DNA of 64,000 nt, taken from Marinilactibacillus sp036039175 (lineage in GTDB: Bacteria; Bacillota; Bacilli; Lactobacillales; Carnobacteriaceae_A). Below are positions 51,051-59,406 of this stretch, one piece after another. Positions within the stretch are counted from its first letter, which is position 1; each line of letters starts with the position of its first letter. The notes beneath the pieces are model-generated. The model was not told the DNA's origin. It saw only the letters and a list, made by a program, of their open reading frames with translations, and did no database searches. A program made the translations under genes and the position numbers. The stretch spans positions 219,895-283,894 of the forward strand of contig NZ_JAYXKP010000002.1 of the NCBI RefSeq assembly GCF_036039175.1, in the 5' to 3' direction.

Positions 51051-51642
51051 CAGTTTCGAAGACTTTATCTGAAAATTTAATGAACGCTTCATCTTCTAAT
51101 GATGTGTTAGTCTCCGCTGAAATGATTATTTCTAAGTTTTTGTATCCTTTGAATGAAATACTGCTAGCTTGAAAATTCCCTGTCTGTATTAAAAATTCAT
51201 TATCCTGTTGTTCCGTTGTGTCACTCATATCAAATACCTCGTCATGGTAAATCATATTTATAGAAATAAAATTAGAACGTTCACTATTTTCTAAATATAC
51301 TATTCTTAAAGCTGGGTCTTCTAGAAATTCTTCATCTCCCTCAATTGGAATAGATTTATTATCTGTATCATTTTGTTTTTCGTCTAGTATTCTGAAGTTA
51401 TGAGCATCTTTTATGGCTATAATTTTCAAATCATCTATTGTGAGCTGTTCTTTCAACAATTGAAAAAGTTCTTCGTATTCCTTATATGTATAGAGTTCTT
51501 CCTTTACTTCAACTTCTTCTTTCGCTTCTCCTATTTCTTCCACCTGTTCTGTTTCTGGCTCAGCTTCTACGGTTTCTTTAAGACTTGAACATCCGGCAAT
51601 TAAAAACAATAGTAATAAGGTTGACCACCTTGTTTTTTTCAA
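51025..51642 (-). CDS. Hypothetical lipoprotein
   Basis: 205 aa with a lipoprotein signal: KKTRW, a hydrophobic core and the lipobox LIAGC (Cys ~18 of the mature start). A Glu/Val-rich low-complexity linker (~25-55, repeats of the EVE/KEE kind) precedes a soluble domain of ~150 residues with no recognised family. Exported and fixed to the outer face of the membrane. TTG 51642, 5-7 nt after GGAGGAG, is preferred over ATG 51660, which precedes that ribosome site. Its 3' end overlaps the terminator hairpin. Confidence 0.8.
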   Translation of the reverse strand: MKKTRWSTLLLLFLIAGCSSLKETVEAEPETEQVEEIGEAKEEVEVKEELYTYKEYEELFQLLKEQLTIDDLKIIAIKDAHNFRILDEKQNDTDNKSIPIEGDEEFLEDPALRIVYLENSERSNFISINMIYHDEVFDMSDTTEQQDNEFLIQTGNFQASSISFKGYKNLEIIISAETNTSLEDEAFIKFSDKVFETANKTILSY

Positions 51643-51739
51643 ATAGACTCCTCCATCCATCTTTTATAAATAAGATTATACTTCTTTATGTATTTAATAG
51701 ATATATAAATTGTTACCGCTTTATTCATTATCCAAATAG

Positions 51740-51775
51740 AAAAGACCCTCATCAAATTTTCTGTTTGATGAGGAT
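51740..51775 (-). terminator. Terminator after chemoreceptor 4
   Basis: CCTCATCAAA (51747-51756) pairs with TTTGATGAGG (51764-51773). On the minus strand the hairpin is followed by GTCTTTTCTATTT. Confidence 0.8.
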
Positions 51776-51787
51776 CCTACTATTTTT

Positions 51788-53476
51788 TTAAACTTTAAAT
51801 AGACTCACTTTGCTTTGTAGTTCTTGTGCCATTTCTGCCAAGTCATTAGAAGCGGCTGTGATTTCTTCCATTGAAGCGTTTTGTTCTTCTGTAGATGATG
51901 CAACATCTTCTACTTTAGTGGAAATATCTTCGATTGCACCAGTTACTTCATTGATCATCGATTCTAGTTCTGAAGAATGATTCGCAACAACGGTTCCCTC
52001 TTTTTCAGCGGAACTGGATTCCTGGTTTAATCGGTTAATATAATTGGTCAATTTTTCAAATACTTTTCCAGCTTGTTGAACACTTTCTTCCCCGTGAATA
52101 ACTGCTTCATCGGCTTCTTTCATAGAAAGAGAAGATTTTGAAATATTTCCTTGGATTTCGCTGATAATGGACTCAATTTGTTTTGTAGCGTTGGCAGATT
52201 TCTCCGCAAGGTTTCTAATTTCCTCTGCTACTACAGCAAACCCTTTTCCTTGTTCACCTGCACGTGCCGCTTCGATTGCCGCGTTTAATGCTAGTAAATT
52301 CGTTTGTTCTGAAATTTCATTTATAAACGAAACGATTTTCTCAACTTCTACTGATTGTGTGCTCAATACTTTTACGTAAGAAGAAGTTTGATCCGTTTTC
52401 TCTTTTATGGTGTGCATATCTGCAACAGAGTCTTGAATGATGCTCTCTCCACTAGTCACGTTCTGCTGAACAGATTGTACTGAAGTATGAATCACTTTAA
52501 TCCGTTTAGACATATTCGCGATATTTTGTATAATGTTAGAAATTGTCTGGTTCACTTTACTCGTTTTCTCAGATTGAGTCGTTGTTGTATCGGCCATTGA
52601 ATTCATTGATTCTGTAATAACCTCTGTCGCTTTTGAAGATTCAGAAGAACTCGCAAGCAATTCTTCAGACGAAGCAGCTACTGAATTGGCTTGCTCATCA
52701 ACATGACGTAACAAATTAGCGAGCTGCGCTCTCATAATATTGAAGCTTTCTCCAATATGGCCAATTTCATCGTAATAGGTGACATTGACTTCCTTAGTAA
52801 AGTCTCCTTGACCACCTTGCTCCAAAACATTCGAAACTTCCGCAAAACGTCTTTTTAGTCGCTTATTGAATAGTGACAAGATAATAATAAATACGATAAC
52901 TGCAAGAATCATTACAATAAGTAACACTGAAAAAATAGACCAAATTGAATCATTGATCATTTGTTGAGAAACGCCGACGAACCACATACCTACTATGCTA
53001 CCCGAAGCATCATAGATTGGCTCATAAGCGGTCTGGTTCTTTTCTCCGGCAACTTCTGCCGTTCCAATATACATTTCTTCATTTTCTAAAACAGCTGTGA
53101 CCACTTCTTCTGAAGCTACTGTCCCGACTACACGCTGGCCATCTCTTTCAACCGTTGTCGCCACCCTTGTGTCTCCTAAAAAGATTGTGGATGGACCATT
53201 AGTGATTTCTGTTATTCTATCTACCATTTCGTCGTTCACTAACTCGGATCCTTTATATAATCCACCATCATACACTGACCAATCCCCTGGATACCAGTAA
53301 TCTAGTACCTCTTCCGTCAACTTCAAATCTGTCTGTGCTTTTTCGCTAGTCATTTCCTGAATCGTTTCAGTCGTTTTAACATAAATGGTCAACCCTAGAC
53401 TGATAAATACTACTGCAAATAATACCGCAATAATGATACTCATTTGAGTCGTTAATCTAAGCCCTTGCTTTTTCAA
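51788..53476 (-). CDS. Methyl-accepting chemotaxis protein 4 (single Cache sensor)
   Basis: 562 aa, unlike the tandem trio. TM1 (~9-31), an extracytoplasmic sCache-type sensor (~35-180, with TNGPSTIFLGDTRVATTV and YEPIYDASGSIVGMWFVG), TM2 (~185-207), HAMP and a signalling domain with the tip EQTNLLALNAAIEAARAGEQ. sCache_3-type sensors commonly bind carboxylates; the ligand here is unknown. TTG 53476, 8-9 nt after GAGGG, is preferred over ATG 53491. Monocistronic, with a sigma-D-like -10 upstream (53525-53532). Confidence 0.92.
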   Translation of the reverse strand: MKKQGLRLTTQMSIIIAVLFAVVFISLGLTIYVKTTETIQEMTSEKAQTDLKLTEEVLDYWYPGDWSVYDGGLYKGSELVNDEMVDRITEITNGPSTIFLGDTRVATTVERDGQRVVGTVASEEVVTAVLENEEMYIGTAEVAGEKNQTAYEPIYDASGSIVGMWFVGVSQQMINDSIWSIFSVLLIVMILAVIVFIIILSLFNKRLKRRFAEVSNVLEQGGQGDFTKEVNVTYYDEIGHIGESFNIMRAQLANLLRHVDEQANSVAASSEELLASSSESSKATEVITESMNSMADTTTTQSEKTSKVNQTISNIIQNIANMSKRIKVIHTSVQSVQQNVTSGESIIQDSVADMHTIKEKTDQTSSYVKVLSTQSVEVEKIVSFINEISEQTNLLALNAAIEAARAGEQGKGFAVVAEEIRNLAEKSANATKQIESIISEIQGNISKSSLSMKEADEAVIHGEESVQQAGKVFEKLTNYINRLNQESSSAEKEGTVVANHSSELESMINEVTGAIEDISTKVEDVASSTEEQNASMEEITAASNDLAEMAQELQSKVSLFKV

Positions 53477-53524
53477 TACACATTCCCTCAACTTTATCCT
53501 TATTTTTTCTCTCCAGAAATATCA

Positions 53525-53532
53525 TTATCGGA
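53525..53532 (-). promoter_or_regulatory. Sigma-D-like -10 upstream of chemoreceptor 4
   Basis: TCCGATAA on the minus strand, 7 of 8 bases of the sigma-D -10, ~50 bp before the start. The -35 at the 15-nt distance is poor (TTTA), so this is a tentative call. Confidence 0.45.
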
Positions 53533-53632
53533 ATAATGTCATCTAGATAAAGAGAATGAAGAAAGAATTTTAACTATTAAGGAAAGTCAGTTTAATTTCC
53601 GACACATTTTATCATTAAATACACTTTAGACG

Positions 53633-53671
53633 ATAGAAAGACCTTCGAATATGGATCGAAGGTCTTTCTAT
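53633..53671. terminator. Terminator after metallophosphoesterase
   Basis: ATAGAAAGACCTTCGA pairs perfectly with its complement across a 7-nt loop (53633-53671). Confidence 0.88.
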
Positions 53672-53704
53672 TATTGTATTAAAACCATCAAAGATTGATT
53701 GTTC

Positions 53705-54694
53705 TCACATATTTTTTTCTCTAAATGCTGCGCGATCTTCTCTTTCTTTTTTTGTACGTTGTAGCTTGAGTTTTGCTAGATACTCTACTACTTCTTTCGG
53801 TTTACGAATATCGAACAACTCAATGGGTTCTGGACCTCTCATCGTTTCTCTTTCGATGAACAATTGTCCTTCTTCATTAACTTTTTCTTTCCATCTTACT
53901 AAGCGGATCATGCCTTCTGAAAGCTCTAACGCCGTAATGCTTGCAGGATAGATGCCGCACCCCGTATTGAAATAGGGACGGTCATTATTTTTAGGAAACT
54001 TGAATCGATGAGTATGCCCACAAATCAGCATTCTTCTATTCTTTTGAATCCATTTACTATAATTCCGTTCAATTTTATGTCGTTTATTGACATTTTTGAT
54101 AGGACTTGCCGGGTTCCTGATTCCGAAACGGTGCAAGAAACGCCAGAAGAATTTCAATGATAACATGGTAAAAAACCAAAATTGATCATTTGGTGCATCA
54201 CCTTGATGACCATGTAAGACAAATATTTCCTGACTCGTCTGACGATGCTTCAAAACGAGCGCCTCTATTGGCTTTAAGCCTTTCATAAAATCAAAATATT
54301 CTTCTGTATATTCATCATAATTAACATAGAAGTTCTTTTCTACATACTTTTCATTTCGCAAAAAGAGGTCGTGATTACCATAAATTCGAATATAGCGATC
54401 TTCATCATAAAACTTTTTGATCATTTCATATACACCGACGTAAGCATTTTTGATGTGTTCAAATTTAGAATACTCTAAAAGTTCTTCTCCATCACCTACT
54501 TCTACAAACGTATACTCACTTTCATAATATTCGTTTAATGCATGTGTAAACAAGTTCTGACTTCTCAGGAACTCATCTGACACGCTACCATCGCCTCTAT
54601 GGGCATCACTCATAAAAACGATACGAGAGTGATCGTCAAAATACATTTGTTTGGCATTCTGATAAGCTTCTGTCAACCTTCTGTCTGTAAACAT
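53705..54694 (-). CDS. Cytoplasmic metallophosphoesterase
   Basis: 329 aa, calcineurin-like phosphoesterase without a membrane anchor. Motifs: MSDAHRGDG (D-x-H), VEVGDGEELLEY (GD, with a Gly-Glu in place of the usual asparagine-type spacing), IYGNHDLF (GNHD), VLHGHQGDAPND and ICGHTHRFKFP (GHTH). The start and the long helical insert around residues 160-210 resemble UDP-2,3-diacylglucosamine pyrophosphatase-like or serine/threonine-phosphatase-like families. The substrate is unknown. ATG 54694 follows TAGGAG. Monocistronic. Confidence 0.85.
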   Translation of the reverse strand: MFTDRRLTEAYQNAKQMYFDDHSRIVFMSDAHRGDGSVSDEFLRSQNLFTHALNEYYESEYTFVEVGDGEELLEYSKFEHIKNAYVGVYEMIKKFYDEDRYIRIYGNHDLFLRNEKYVEKNFYVNYDEYTEEYFDFMKGLKPIEALVLKHRQTSQEIFVLHGHQGDAPNDQFWFFTMLSLKFFWRFLHRFGIRNPASPIKNVNKRHKIERNYSKWIQKNRRMLICGHTHRFKFPKNNDRPYFNTGCGIYPASITALELSEGMIRLVRWKEKVNEEGQLFIERETMRGPEPIELFDIRKPKEVVEYLAKLKLQRTKKEREDRAAFREKNM

Positions 54695-54814
54695 CCTATT
54701 ATTCTCCTATTAAACCTTATTTCTCTTATCCCTAGTATACGGTATGCAGGTTGGATTAATAAAGCAATTACTCGTGAGAACTCAAAACAAACCTGTAAAG
54801 AACTGTATGCAACA

Positions 54815-54852
54815 AAAAAATCACCAACAACTATTTAGTCGTTGGTGATTTT
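54815..54852 (-). terminator. Terminator after marR
   Basis: AAAATCACCAAC (54817-54828) pairs with GTTGGTGATTTT (54841-54852); on the minus strand seven T follow. Confidence 0.88.
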
Positions 54853-54857
54853 GAGAA

Positions 54858-55295
54858 TTATTTGAAATTTGCTTTAATCTTGGATAAAGTCTCTTTGAAC
54901 TGTGCAAGTTCCGCTTCACTGATCCCTTGAGTAATGGTTTCTTCAAGTTTTTCGACATACGGTCTGAATGCATTGATTTGTTCAATCGCTTTTTCTGTTA
55001 AAACAATTTCCTTTAAACGCTTATCTGGCTGCGTGCCTTTTCTTTCATCTATATAACCATTATTTTTCAAGCGTTTAACTAAATTACTTGTTGTAGATTT
55101 ACGAATGGAGAATTCTTTTTCGATATCCTTTTGAAAAATGGGCTTGTGTTGATTTTCATACAAGAAACTCAACGTCCATGCTTGCATTCGGTGCATCTCT
55201 TCGAAATCTTTTCCGGCTTTTTCCTTTTCGATAAAGCGTACAAATAAGATCGATAACTCTCTTAATTCATATCCAATCGTACCATGAGGGTCCAT
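54858..55295 (-). CDS. MarR-family regulator of the ABC exporter operon
   Basis: 145-aa winged-helix regulator: QAWTLSFLYENQHKPIFQKDIEKEFSIRKSTTSNLVKRLKNNGYIDER in the HTH and KRLKEIVLTEKAIEQI in the wing. It is the last gene of an operon with two ABC half-exporters (61-bp gap). The dyad ATAGTTA-N6-TAACTAT over the operon promoter (58998-59017) is its likely operator, giving autoregulation and control of drug efflux (inference). Full length. Confidence 0.9.
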   Translation of the reverse strand: MDPHGTIGYELRELSILFVRFIEKEKAGKDFEEMHRMQAWTLSFLYENQHKPIFQKDIEKEFSIRKSTTSNLVKRLKNNGYIDERKGTQPDKRLKEIVLTEKAIEQINAFRPYVEKLEETITQGISEAELAQFKETLSKIKANFK

Positions 55296-55356
55296 GCTGA
55301 CTCATCCTCTCTTAACCATGCCCACTTAACGCTGTAGGTTAAATCAAGTTATAAGA

Positions 55357-57126
55357 TCATTTTTCAAATTGACTGTTATAAAGATCAGAGTAGAATCCTT
55401 GAGCTTGCATCAACGCTTCGTGGTTACCACTTTCGATGATGGCACCGTCTTTCATAACAAGAATCGTATCTGCATTTTGGATCGTAGATAAACGGTGGGC
55501 AATAACAAATGATGTTCTGCCTTCCATTAATTTATCCATTGCAGCTTGAATTAGTTCTTCTGTTCTTGTATCTACTGAACTGGTTGCTTCATCCAAAATT
55601 AACATTGGAGAATCTTTCAGTAATGCTCGAGCAATCGTCATCAATTGTTTTTGACCAACTGAAAGTGAAACAGTATCGTTCAAGACTGTGTCGTAACCTT
55701 CAGGAAGTGTTTTGATAAAGTGATCTACACCGACAGCCACACAAGCATCTATCACTTGTTGATCTGAGATGTTTTTCTGGTTATAGATCAAGTTTTCTTT
55801 GACGGTTCCTTCGAACAACCAAGTATCTTGTAAAACCATACAGAACTGCTCATGAATTTCTTCACGAGTCATCTCTGCAATATCTTCATGATCAATGAGT
55901 ATTCTACCTTCCGTTACTTCATAGAATTTCATCAGTAAGTTAACGATGGTTGTTTTACCCGCACCTGTTGGTCCAACAATAGCAATTTTTTGACCAGGTA
56001 AAGCTTCTGTAGAGAAATCATCAATAATCGTTTTAGAAGGATCATATCCAAAGCTGACATGGTCGAACTCAACGTGTCCAGTTGTTTTACTCGTGATTTT
56101 TTGAGTTTTACCTGCTTCGTTTTGCATTTCATCTTCATTTAAGAATTCAAATACTCGACCCATTGCAGCATTCGCTTGTTGTAGACCAGTGAATGCTTGT
56201 GCCATTTGACCAAGTGGTTGAGAGAACAATCTAACATATACAGTGAAAGCTACAATCACACCAAAAGTGATTGATCCTTGAATCACTAGGATCGCACCGA
56301 CGATACAAACCACTACGTATCCAAAGTTCCCGATGAATCCCATTAAGGGTTGCATCATCCCAGAAAGAAACTGAGCTTTCCAAACGCTTGAATAAAGATC
56401 TGAATTCATTTCGTCAAAATCTTCGACTGATTGATCTTTTGCATTGTAAGAGTAAATTGTATTGTGCCCAGTATAAGCTTCTTCGACAAATCCATTAACT
56501 TTAGCCAATTTGCTTTGCTGACCTTTAAAGTGAATTTGAGATTTCTTGATTAAAAATGTCAAAATCACGAAACCAAGCATTACAGAGGCAATGGCTGAAA
56601 AACTCATGATGAGATTTGTTTTCAGCATCATAAACAGACATCCGATAAACAAGACAACTGAACTGACGAGCGTTCCAAGACTTTGATTCAGTGATTGTCC
56701 AACTGTATCCAAGTCATTAGTTACACGACTTAAAATATCTCCTTGACTATTAGAGTCAAAATATTTAAGCGGTAATTTATTGATTTTGATCGAGATTTCT
56801 TCTCTCAAGCGTTTCGAGAATTTTTGAGTGATCGTTGCTACAATGAAGCCTTGTCCATAAGTTAAGGCACTACCGATCAAGTACAAAATCACCAAAGTGA
56901 TCCCAATACGGTTGATTTGCGCGATATCGATCTGTGTTCCAATACCTTGAACAACAATATCTGTAATTTCACTTAAGCGGTCAGGTCCGATAATAACTGT
57001 AACACTACCGAATGCTGCAAAGATGATCGATAACAAGAATGGAATCTTGTATTGTCCAGCATAGATATTTACATTCGCTAGTATTTCTTTCAAACTATAG
57101 TTTTGATCTTTTTTTGTATTATCCAT
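55357..57126 (-). CDS. ABC multidrug exporter half-subunit with canonical catalytic Glu
   Basis: 589 aa. N-terminal six-helix ABC exporter domain (~25-315), then the ATPase: Walker A GPTGAGKTT (~385), Q-loop VLQDTW, signature LSVGQKQ (~490), Walker B MLILDEATSSVD, with the catalytic Glu intact, and switch His IAHRLST. It forms a heterodimer with the product of the overlapping upstream gene, as in LmrCD, BmrCD and EfrAB type exporters that pump drugs or lipids. The signature is LSVGQ rather than LSGGQ. Overlaps the partner by 8 nt. Confidence 0.93.
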   Translation of the reverse strand: MDNTKKDQNYSLKEILANVNIYAGQYKIPFLLSIIFAAFGSVTVIIGPDRLSEITDIVVQGIGTQIDIAQINRIGITLVILYLIGSALTYGQGFIVATITQKFSKRLREEISIKINKLPLKYFDSNSQGDILSRVTNDLDTVGQSLNQSLGTLVSSVVLFIGCLFMMLKTNLIMSFSAIASVMLGFVILTFLIKKSQIHFKGQQSKLAKVNGFVEEAYTGHNTIYSYNAKDQSVEDFDEMNSDLYSSVWKAQFLSGMMQPLMGFIGNFGYVVVCIVGAILVIQGSITFGVIVAFTVYVRLFSQPLGQMAQAFTGLQQANAAMGRVFEFLNEDEMQNEAGKTQKITSKTTGHVEFDHVSFGYDPSKTIIDDFSTEALPGQKIAIVGPTGAGKTTIVNLLMKFYEVTEGRILIDHEDIAEMTREEIHEQFCMVLQDTWLFEGTVKENLIYNQKNISDQQVIDACVAVGVDHFIKTLPEGYDTVLNDTVSLSVGQKQLMTIARALLKDSPMLILDEATSSVDTRTEELIQAAMDKLMEGRTSFVIAHRLSTIQNADTILVMKDGAIIESGNHEALMQAQGFYSDLYNSQFEK

Positions 57127-58882
57127 TATTCAGTTCCTCCTTGGAAAGTTGAGAATAGGCAATCTCTTGATACACTTTATTACTTTCCAACAGTTCTTTG
57201 TGCGTTCCTTGACCAACGACTCTTCCTTCCTCTAAAACAAGGATCTGATCTGCATCCATAATCGTACTGATTCTTTGCGCAACGATCAGTTTAGTCGTTT
57301 CGGCCATTTGTTCAGACAGGTTGTGTCTCAATTTTCTATCTGTTTTGTAATCTAAAGCAGAAAATGAATCATCAAAGATTAGAATTTCAGCTTTTCTAGC
57401 AATCGCACGTGCAATAGATAGACGTTGTTTTTGTCCACCAGAGAAGTTACTTCCCGCCTGTGCAACACGACTTTCTAACTGGTCTTCTTTTCCAAGGACA
57501 AACTCTTTTGCTTCTGCGAGTTCTAGTGCTTTATAAATTTCCGAATCATCTTCAGGTAATTTAGAACTATGTCCAAAGTTCATGTTCGAACGAATCGTTC
57601 CACTGAATAAAAATGGATTCTGAGGAATATAGGCAATTTTTTCATTTAAATCTTGGTGGCTATAGGATTTGATGTCTTGTCCATCAATCAGAATCTGACC
57701 CTCTGTTACATCGTAGAATCTTGGGATTAAGCCAATAATGGTACTTTTACCACTACCTGTTGAACCGATAAAAGCAACAGTATCTCCTGCATTAGCTGTG
57801 AAGTTGATGTCTTTAATCACAGGTTCGGAAGCATTTGGATAAGCAAACGTCACGTTTTTAAATGAGACTGTTCCTTTTCCGTTAGCTGCTTGTTCACTCT
57901 CTCTAGCAAACTTGATTGTAGAGTCTAGTTCCAACACTTCATTGATTCGTTTTGCTGAAACAAGTGCTCTTGGTAGAATCAAGAAGACAATCGTCATTAA
58001 CATAAATCCTAAAACAACTTGGAAAGCATAAGAAGAAAATACGACCATATCACTAAATAATGTGATTCTGTCTTCTAGCCCTGCTGCATCAATCAAATGT
58101 GCACCAATCCAGTAAACCGATAAAGCTAATCCACTTGAAATGATAGACATTCCGGGATTCATGATGGCTAACATTCTACTTGTAAACAAGTTCACGTTTG
58201 TTAGTTCTTCATTCGCATCCATTGATTTACCGTTTTGGTAACCTTCAGCGTTATAGGCTCTAACTACACGAATACCTTGTAAGTTCTCACGAGTCAGACT
58301 ATTCAATCTATCTGTCAAAGATTGGATTCGGCCAAATTTTGGCTGAACGAATACTAGAATTGTACTCAGCATGATTAGTAAAGCTAATACCGCTACACCA
58401 GTTGCCGCAGTCCATTGCCAGTTTTTATCTGCAATCTTCGTAATCGCCCAGATAGCTGTAATCGGTCCTTTGATAACCACTTGTAGTCCAACTGCAATAA
58501 CGAGCTGAATTTGCGTGATATCATTTGTTGTTCGTGTAATCAAACTAGGAATGGAAAACTGTTTGATTTCTCCAGGTGTATAGTCCATGACACTATTGAA
58601 GACTTGTCCACGAATTCTTTGCGTTACGCCTGCCGCAACTCTTGACGCGATGTACCCAACGATAATAGAGGCCACTAAACTTAGTAAAGACAGTGTGACC
58701 ATGATCGATCCTGGTGAGAAAATGTCAGAAACCGTTGTTCCTGGTGTTTGTAGTCTTGTAGTGATATCAGCCAAGTAATCAGGAATTTTCAACTCCAACC
58801 ACACTTGAACCATGATGAAAAGAACACTGAGAATAATCCCGATTCTTTCTTTTGTATTTGCTTTTCTTAATAGTTTTAACAT
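57119..58882 (-). CDS. ABC multidrug exporter half-subunit with degenerate catalytic site
   Basis: 587 aa. Same layout, six-helix domain (~15-300) and ATPase with Walker A GSTGSGKST (~370), signature FSGGQKQ and Walker B ILIFDDSFSALD, where the catalytic Glu is replaced by Asp. The switch histidine is also replaced (IVAQRIST). These changes mark the non-catalytic subunit of heterodimeric exporters. Its ATP site is composite with the partner's LSVGQ. ATG 58882 follows GGAGGACG. First gene of the operon. Confidence 0.93.
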   Translation of the reverse strand: MLKLLRKANTKERIGIILSVLFIMVQVWLELKIPDYLADITTRLQTPGTTVSDIFSPGSIMVTLSLLSLVASIIVGYIASRVAAGVTQRIRGQVFNSVMDYTPGEIKQFSIPSLITRTTNDITQIQLVIAVGLQVVIKGPITAIWAITKIADKNWQWTAATGVAVLALLIMLSTILVFVQPKFGRIQSLTDRLNSLTRENLQGIRVVRAYNAEGYQNGKSMDANEELTNVNLFTSRMLAIMNPGMSIISSGLALSVYWIGAHLIDAAGLEDRITLFSDMVVFSSYAFQVVLGFMLMTIVFLILPRALVSAKRINEVLELDSTIKFARESEQAANGKGTVSFKNVTFAYPNASEPVIKDINFTANAGDTVAFIGSTGSGKSTIIGLIPRFYDVTEGQILIDGQDIKSYSHQDLNEKIAYIPQNPFLFSGTIRSNMNFGHSSKLPEDDSEIYKALELAEAKEFVLGKEDQLESRVAQAGSNFSGGQKQRLSIARAIARKAEILIFDDSFSALDYKTDRKLRHNLSEQMAETTKLIVAQRISTIMDADQILVLEEGRVVGQGTHKELLESNKVYQEIAYSQLSKEELNNG

Positions 58883-58997
58883 ATCGTCCTCCGTCTAGCA
58901 GTAAGCGTCTTTGCATTCTTCTAAGACTCAAGTAGCGTCTTAAAAATCGTACTCTTCCTTTCAATGAATATAGGCTATTTTTTTCGCTTACCGAAAT

Positions 58998-59044
58998 ATA
59001 GTTACCGTGCTAACTATATTATCCTTACTTTTAGTAAATGTCAA
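58998..59044 (-). promoter_or_regulatory. Near-consensus promoter with MarR operator
   Basis: Minus strand TTGACA (59044-59039), 17-bp spacer, TAATAT (59021-59016). Overlapping the -10 and the start site is the perfect dyad ATAGTTA (58998-59004), 6 nt, TAACTAT (59011-59017). A strong promoter silenced by a bound MarR dimer is the simplest reading. Confidence 0.85.
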
Positions 59045-59406
59045 TGTGAAATTCATGAATATTCTGTGCCCTCGGCTCTATGAAATCCTTTTCGTATCAA
59101 GGATTATAACGCCTGAAATCTATATCTTCAATGTTGTTGACGTTTGCAGTTTCTTTTAAAAAAATGTTTTGTAGATTAAATCGTTTTCTTTTATAAATAG
59201 AGTATAACTTACTCTGTAAAAATCATTTTGAGAAACTATTTATAGATCCTGTGTTATATTTAATTTCGGCTGTGATACACTTAATATAAAGCGATTTATT
59301 ACGATATTGACTATATTATAAAGATTCATGCGAACAACAATATGATCATCGTTTTTAACCTATTATTTGCCCTTATTCTGACTGCTTTATTTAAAGGAGA
59401 TAAACT
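59045..59406. other. Gene-free divergent spacer, ABC operon / GGDEF gene
   Basis: ~360 AT-rich bases. No ORF with a ribosome site except the start of the GGDEF gene (AAAGGAG at 59394-59400). Possible weak promoter elements for that gene are too degenerate to place. Confidence 0.4.
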
